This document shows positions 62,052 through 64,000 of a stretch of 64,000 nucleotides of DNA, piece after piece. Each line of letters begins with the position of its first letter. The stretch's first letter is position 1. Source of the DNA: AP-15 sp036500965 (GTDB taxonomy: Bacteria; Pseudomonadota; Alphaproteobacteria; ATCC43930; CGMCC-115725); NCBI GenBank assembly GCA_036500965.1, contig DASYBC010000051.1:70682-134681 (forward strand). The letters run 5' to 3'. The notes below the pieces were generated by a model that saw nothing but the letters and a program-made list of their open reading frames with translations, had not been told where the DNA came from and did no database searches. The position numbers were made by a program, and so were the translations under genes.

Positions 62052-62786
62052 ATGCCGGCGCGTTTTTTGTCGAGCGGCGATCACGCGCTGATCGTCGAGT
62101 TTGGCGATCGCGTCGACCGTGCCCTCAACCGCGAGGTGCTGCGCCTTGACGCCGTGCTGCGGGCCGAGCGGCTGCATGGCGTGATCGAAACCGTGCCGAC
62201 CTTCCGCTCGCTGATGGTGCACTACGATCCGCTGGCGACTTCGCGCACCGTTCTCGAGCATGCGATTGGCCGCCTCCTCGATCGCGGCGGCGGCGCACCC
62301 CGCGAAGCCCGGCGGTGGCGGGTGCCGATCTGCTACGAGGGCGGGTTCGCGCCCGATCTCGACGAGGTGGCGCGCTTGACCGGCCTCACGCCGGCCGAGG
62401 TCGCGGCACTGCACCAAGCCCCCTGCTATCACGTCTACATGCTGGGGTTTCTGCCCGGGCTTCCCTATCTGGGCGATCTGCCCGAGGCGCTGAACTTGCC
62501 GCGGCGGGCCGATCCGCGGCTGCGGGTTCCGGCCGGCTCAGTCTCGATCGCCACCTCGCTATCGACGATCTACCCTTATGAAAGCCCGGGCGGGTGGCAC
62601 CTGATCGGAGCGACGCCGATCCGGCTGTTCGATGCCGGCCGCACCCCGCCGGCGCTGCTGGCGCCGGGCGACGCGGTCCGCTTCGAGCCGATCGACGCCG
62701 ATGCCTTTTTAGCGCTGCGCCGCGCCGCCGAGGCCGGTGGCGGCCAAATCGACAGCGAGCCGCTCGCCGCATGCCCGCCGGATTGA
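62052..62786 (+). CDS. pxpB: 5-oxoprolinase subunit B (KipI-like)
   Basis: 244 residues, cyclophilin-like PxpB/KipI family. GDHALIVEFGDRVDRALNREVLRLD, the FYMLGFLPGLPYLG segment seen as VYMLGFLPGLPYLGDLPEALN, and VPAGSVSIATSLSTIYPYESPGGWHLIG are diagnostic. With PxpA and PxpC it forms the ATP-dependent 5-oxoprolinase. pxpC follows with a 16-bp overlap. pxpA is not in the window; an IS-like sequence starts downstream. Confidence 0.93.
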   Translation: MPARFLSSGDHALIVEFGDRVDRALNREVLRLDAVLRAERLHGVIETVPTFRSLMVHYDPLATSRTVLEHAIGRLLDRGGGAPREARRWRVPICYEGGFAPDLDEVARLTGLTPAEVAALHQAPCYHVYMLGFLPGLPYLGDLPEALNLPRRADPRLRVPAGSVSIATSLSTIYPYESPGGWHLIGATPIRLFDAGRTPPALLAPGDAVRFEPIDADAFLALRRAAEAGGGQIDSEPLAACPPD

Positions 62787-63805
62787 AGGTGCTGGCGCCG
62801 GGCCTCCACACCACGGTGCAGGATCTCGGCAGGATCGGCTGGCAGATGCTCGGCGTGCCGGTCTCGGGCGCGCTCGACGCGCTCGCCTTGGGGCTCGGCA
62901 ACGCGCTGGTCGGCAATCCGCCGGAGCTGGCGGCGCTCGAAATCCTCTATAGCGGTCCAACGCTCGAGGTTGCCGCCGACATGGCGCGGGTCGCGGTTGC
63001 CGGCATCGGCGCCGGCCTGCCGATCGAGGGCCAGGGCCGCGGCACCCTGCCGGCCTGGCAGAGCGTGACACTGCCCCGCGGCGCGGTCTTTCGGATCGTC
63101 CCCGGCCCGCAATCGGTCTGCGCTTATCTGGCCGTCGAAGGCGGCATCGCCGTGCCCTCGGTGCTCGGCAGCGCCTCGACCCTTGCGCGCGCCGGGCTCG
63201 GTGGGTTCAACGGGCGAGCGCTGCGTCAGGGCGATGTCTTGCCGCTGGCCATCGCACGTGCCCCGCCGCGGACGGAGCAGCGCCTGCCGCGTCCGCCGCC
63301 AGCCACAAGCGGCGAGCCGATCCGCGTCGTGCTCGGGCCGCAACAGGAATATTTTACCGACAACGCGATGGCGGCGCTGCTGGGCGCCGAATTTCGCGTG
63401 TCGGCCGCCGCCGATCGCATGGGCATGCGCCTCGACGGCCCGCGGCTGCGCCATCGCCATGGCTGGGACATCGTCTCCGACGCGATCGCCACCGGGGCAA
63501 TCCAGGTGCCGGGCTCCGGCCAGCCGGTGCTGCTGCTGGCCGATCATCAGACCACCGGCGGCTACCCCAAGATCGCCACCGTGATCTCCGCCGACCTGCC
63601 GCTCGTCGGCCGTCGCCGGCCCGGCGACGTGCTGCGCTTCGAGGCCGTGACCATCGAAGAAGCCGAGCACCTAGCGCGCGACGCCGAGCGACGGCTTGCC
63701 GCGCTGATCGCCTCGCTGGAGCCGGTGTCGGGAGGAGCCCGGATCGACCTCGCCTCGCTCTACACCGGCAATCTGATCAGCGGCATCGTCAGCGCCCGCG
63801 ATTGA
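62771..63805 (+). CDS. pxpC: 5-oxoprolinase subunit C (KipA-like)
   Basis: 344 residues. MPAGLKVLAPGLHTTVQDLGRIGWQMLGVPVSGALD and the C-terminal QTTGGYPKIATVISADLPLVGRRRPGD are the PxpC/KipA hallmarks (biotin-dependent carboxyltransferase-like domain). ATG at 62771 overlaps the pxpB stop region by 16 bases. Works with PxpB in hydrolysis of 5-oxoproline to glutamate. Confidence 0.93.
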   Translation: MPAGLKVLAPGLHTTVQDLGRIGWQMLGVPVSGALDALALGLGNALVGNPPELAALEILYSGPTLEVAADMARVAVAGIGAGLPIEGQGRGTLPAWQSVTLPRGAVFRIVPGPQSVCAYLAVEGGIAVPSVLGSASTLARAGLGGFNGRALRQGDVLPLAIARAPPRTEQRLPRPPPATSGEPIRVVLGPQQEYFTDNAMAALLGAEFRVSAAADRMGMRLDGPRLRHRHGWDIVSDAIATGAIQVPGSGQPVLLLADHQTTGGYPKIATVISADLPLVGRRRPGDVLRFEAVTIEEAEHLARDAERRLAALIASLEPVSGGARIDLASLYTGNLISGIVSARD

Positions 63806-63926
63806 GTCTACGAACCGTAATGATTCAAGTAATACCCACCTGAATTGATACTGACTCGTCAAAGGAATTGCATCGGAGCTGGCTGGCGAGTAGCAGATGT
63901 TGTGGTTGGGGGACGGGGGGACCGCA

Positions 63927-64000
63927 ATGCCTGCTCTGAGGATCCGGGACGACATCAGTTCGGGGGAATTGCGCCGGCAGGCCCGGCGAGAACGCGACGG
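63927..64000 (+). mobile_element. start of an IS630-like transposase, cut by window end
   Basis: ATG at 63927 opens the N-terminus MPALRIRDDISSGELRRQARRERDG, which resembles the start of IS630-family transposases (IRDD---GELRRLARR-RD- pattern). Only 24 codons lie in the window. The AT-rich upstream sequence 63815-63900 could contain the left terminal inverted repeat and a TA target, but the boundary cannot be set without the other end. It would separate pxpBC from whatever follows. Confidence 0.5.

Overview
The window is GC-rich DNA (about 65-75% G+C by eye, with one clear low-GC patch near 18.7-19.4 kb) from a Gram-negative bacterium. Gene order (argH-lptM-lysA; def-fmt-truA next to dapE-dapD; etfB-etfA-hbd; coaBC near cysK and moeB), frequent GTG/TTG starts with 1-20 bp gene overlaps, and several palindromic intergenic repeats of a type common in Alphaproteobacteria suggest an alphaproteobacterium, perhaps near Rhodospirillales. 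That placement is an inference from gene order, not from a marker gene. No rRNA, tRNA or CRISPR array was seen.

Layout. 1-5.2 kb: lysine/arginine genes lysA, lptM and argH, a secreted thioredoxin-like protein, an esterase and glutamyl-Q tRNA(Asp) synthetase. 5.1-7.2 kb: an orphan minus-strand cluster with a tail-protein-like gene and a coiled-coil gene interrupted by an amber codon. 7.2-14.2 kb: an efflux cluster with three tandem paralogous 14-TM DHA2 (EmrB/QacA) pumps, a MarR regulator and an EmrA-type fusion protein; three copies of a shared upstream element precede pump 1, pump 2 and marR. 14.5-18.6 kb: an acyl-CoA dehydrogenase, then rrf2-cysK-moeB for sulfur metabolism. 18.7-21.1 kb: a low-GC gene for a membrane-anchored protein with a dCTP deaminase/dUTPase-like fold, lying directly downstream of coaBC where dut usually lies. 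21.2-28.6 kb: succinate-semialdehyde dehydrogenase, an integrase remnant, an SDR, a secreted S10 peptidase and the ETF/3-hydroxyacyl-CoA dehydrogenase operon. 28.6-39.3 kb: HNH protein, polysaccharide deacetylase, pyrE, def-fmt-truA, membrane proteins, dapE, dapD, a luciferase-like oxidoreductase and a methyltransferase. 39.5-46.3 kb: a stand-alone formyl-THF hydrolase-domain protein, an FAD oxidoreductase, a beta-lactamase-fold hydrolase, a thiolase, a lytic transglycosylase and a VOC protein. 46.4-54.2 kb: a two-component system divergent from a tripartite RND efflux operon. 54.2-64 kb: amidase, amidohydrolase, LepA, a decayed VapBC-type toxin-antitoxin pair, a GrdB-family protein, a secreted protein, pxpB-pxpC, and the start of an IS630-like transposase cut by the window end.

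Most of the window is ordinary chromosome. The strongest lead for something undescribed is the membrane-anchored dCTP deaminase-like protein at 18732-19397: by my alignment it lacks the catalytic glutamate, it is compositionally foreign, and it occupies the dut position. Other leads are the triplicated regulatory element of the pump cluster, the GrdB-like protein without selenocysteine, and the amber-interrupted coiled-coil gene.
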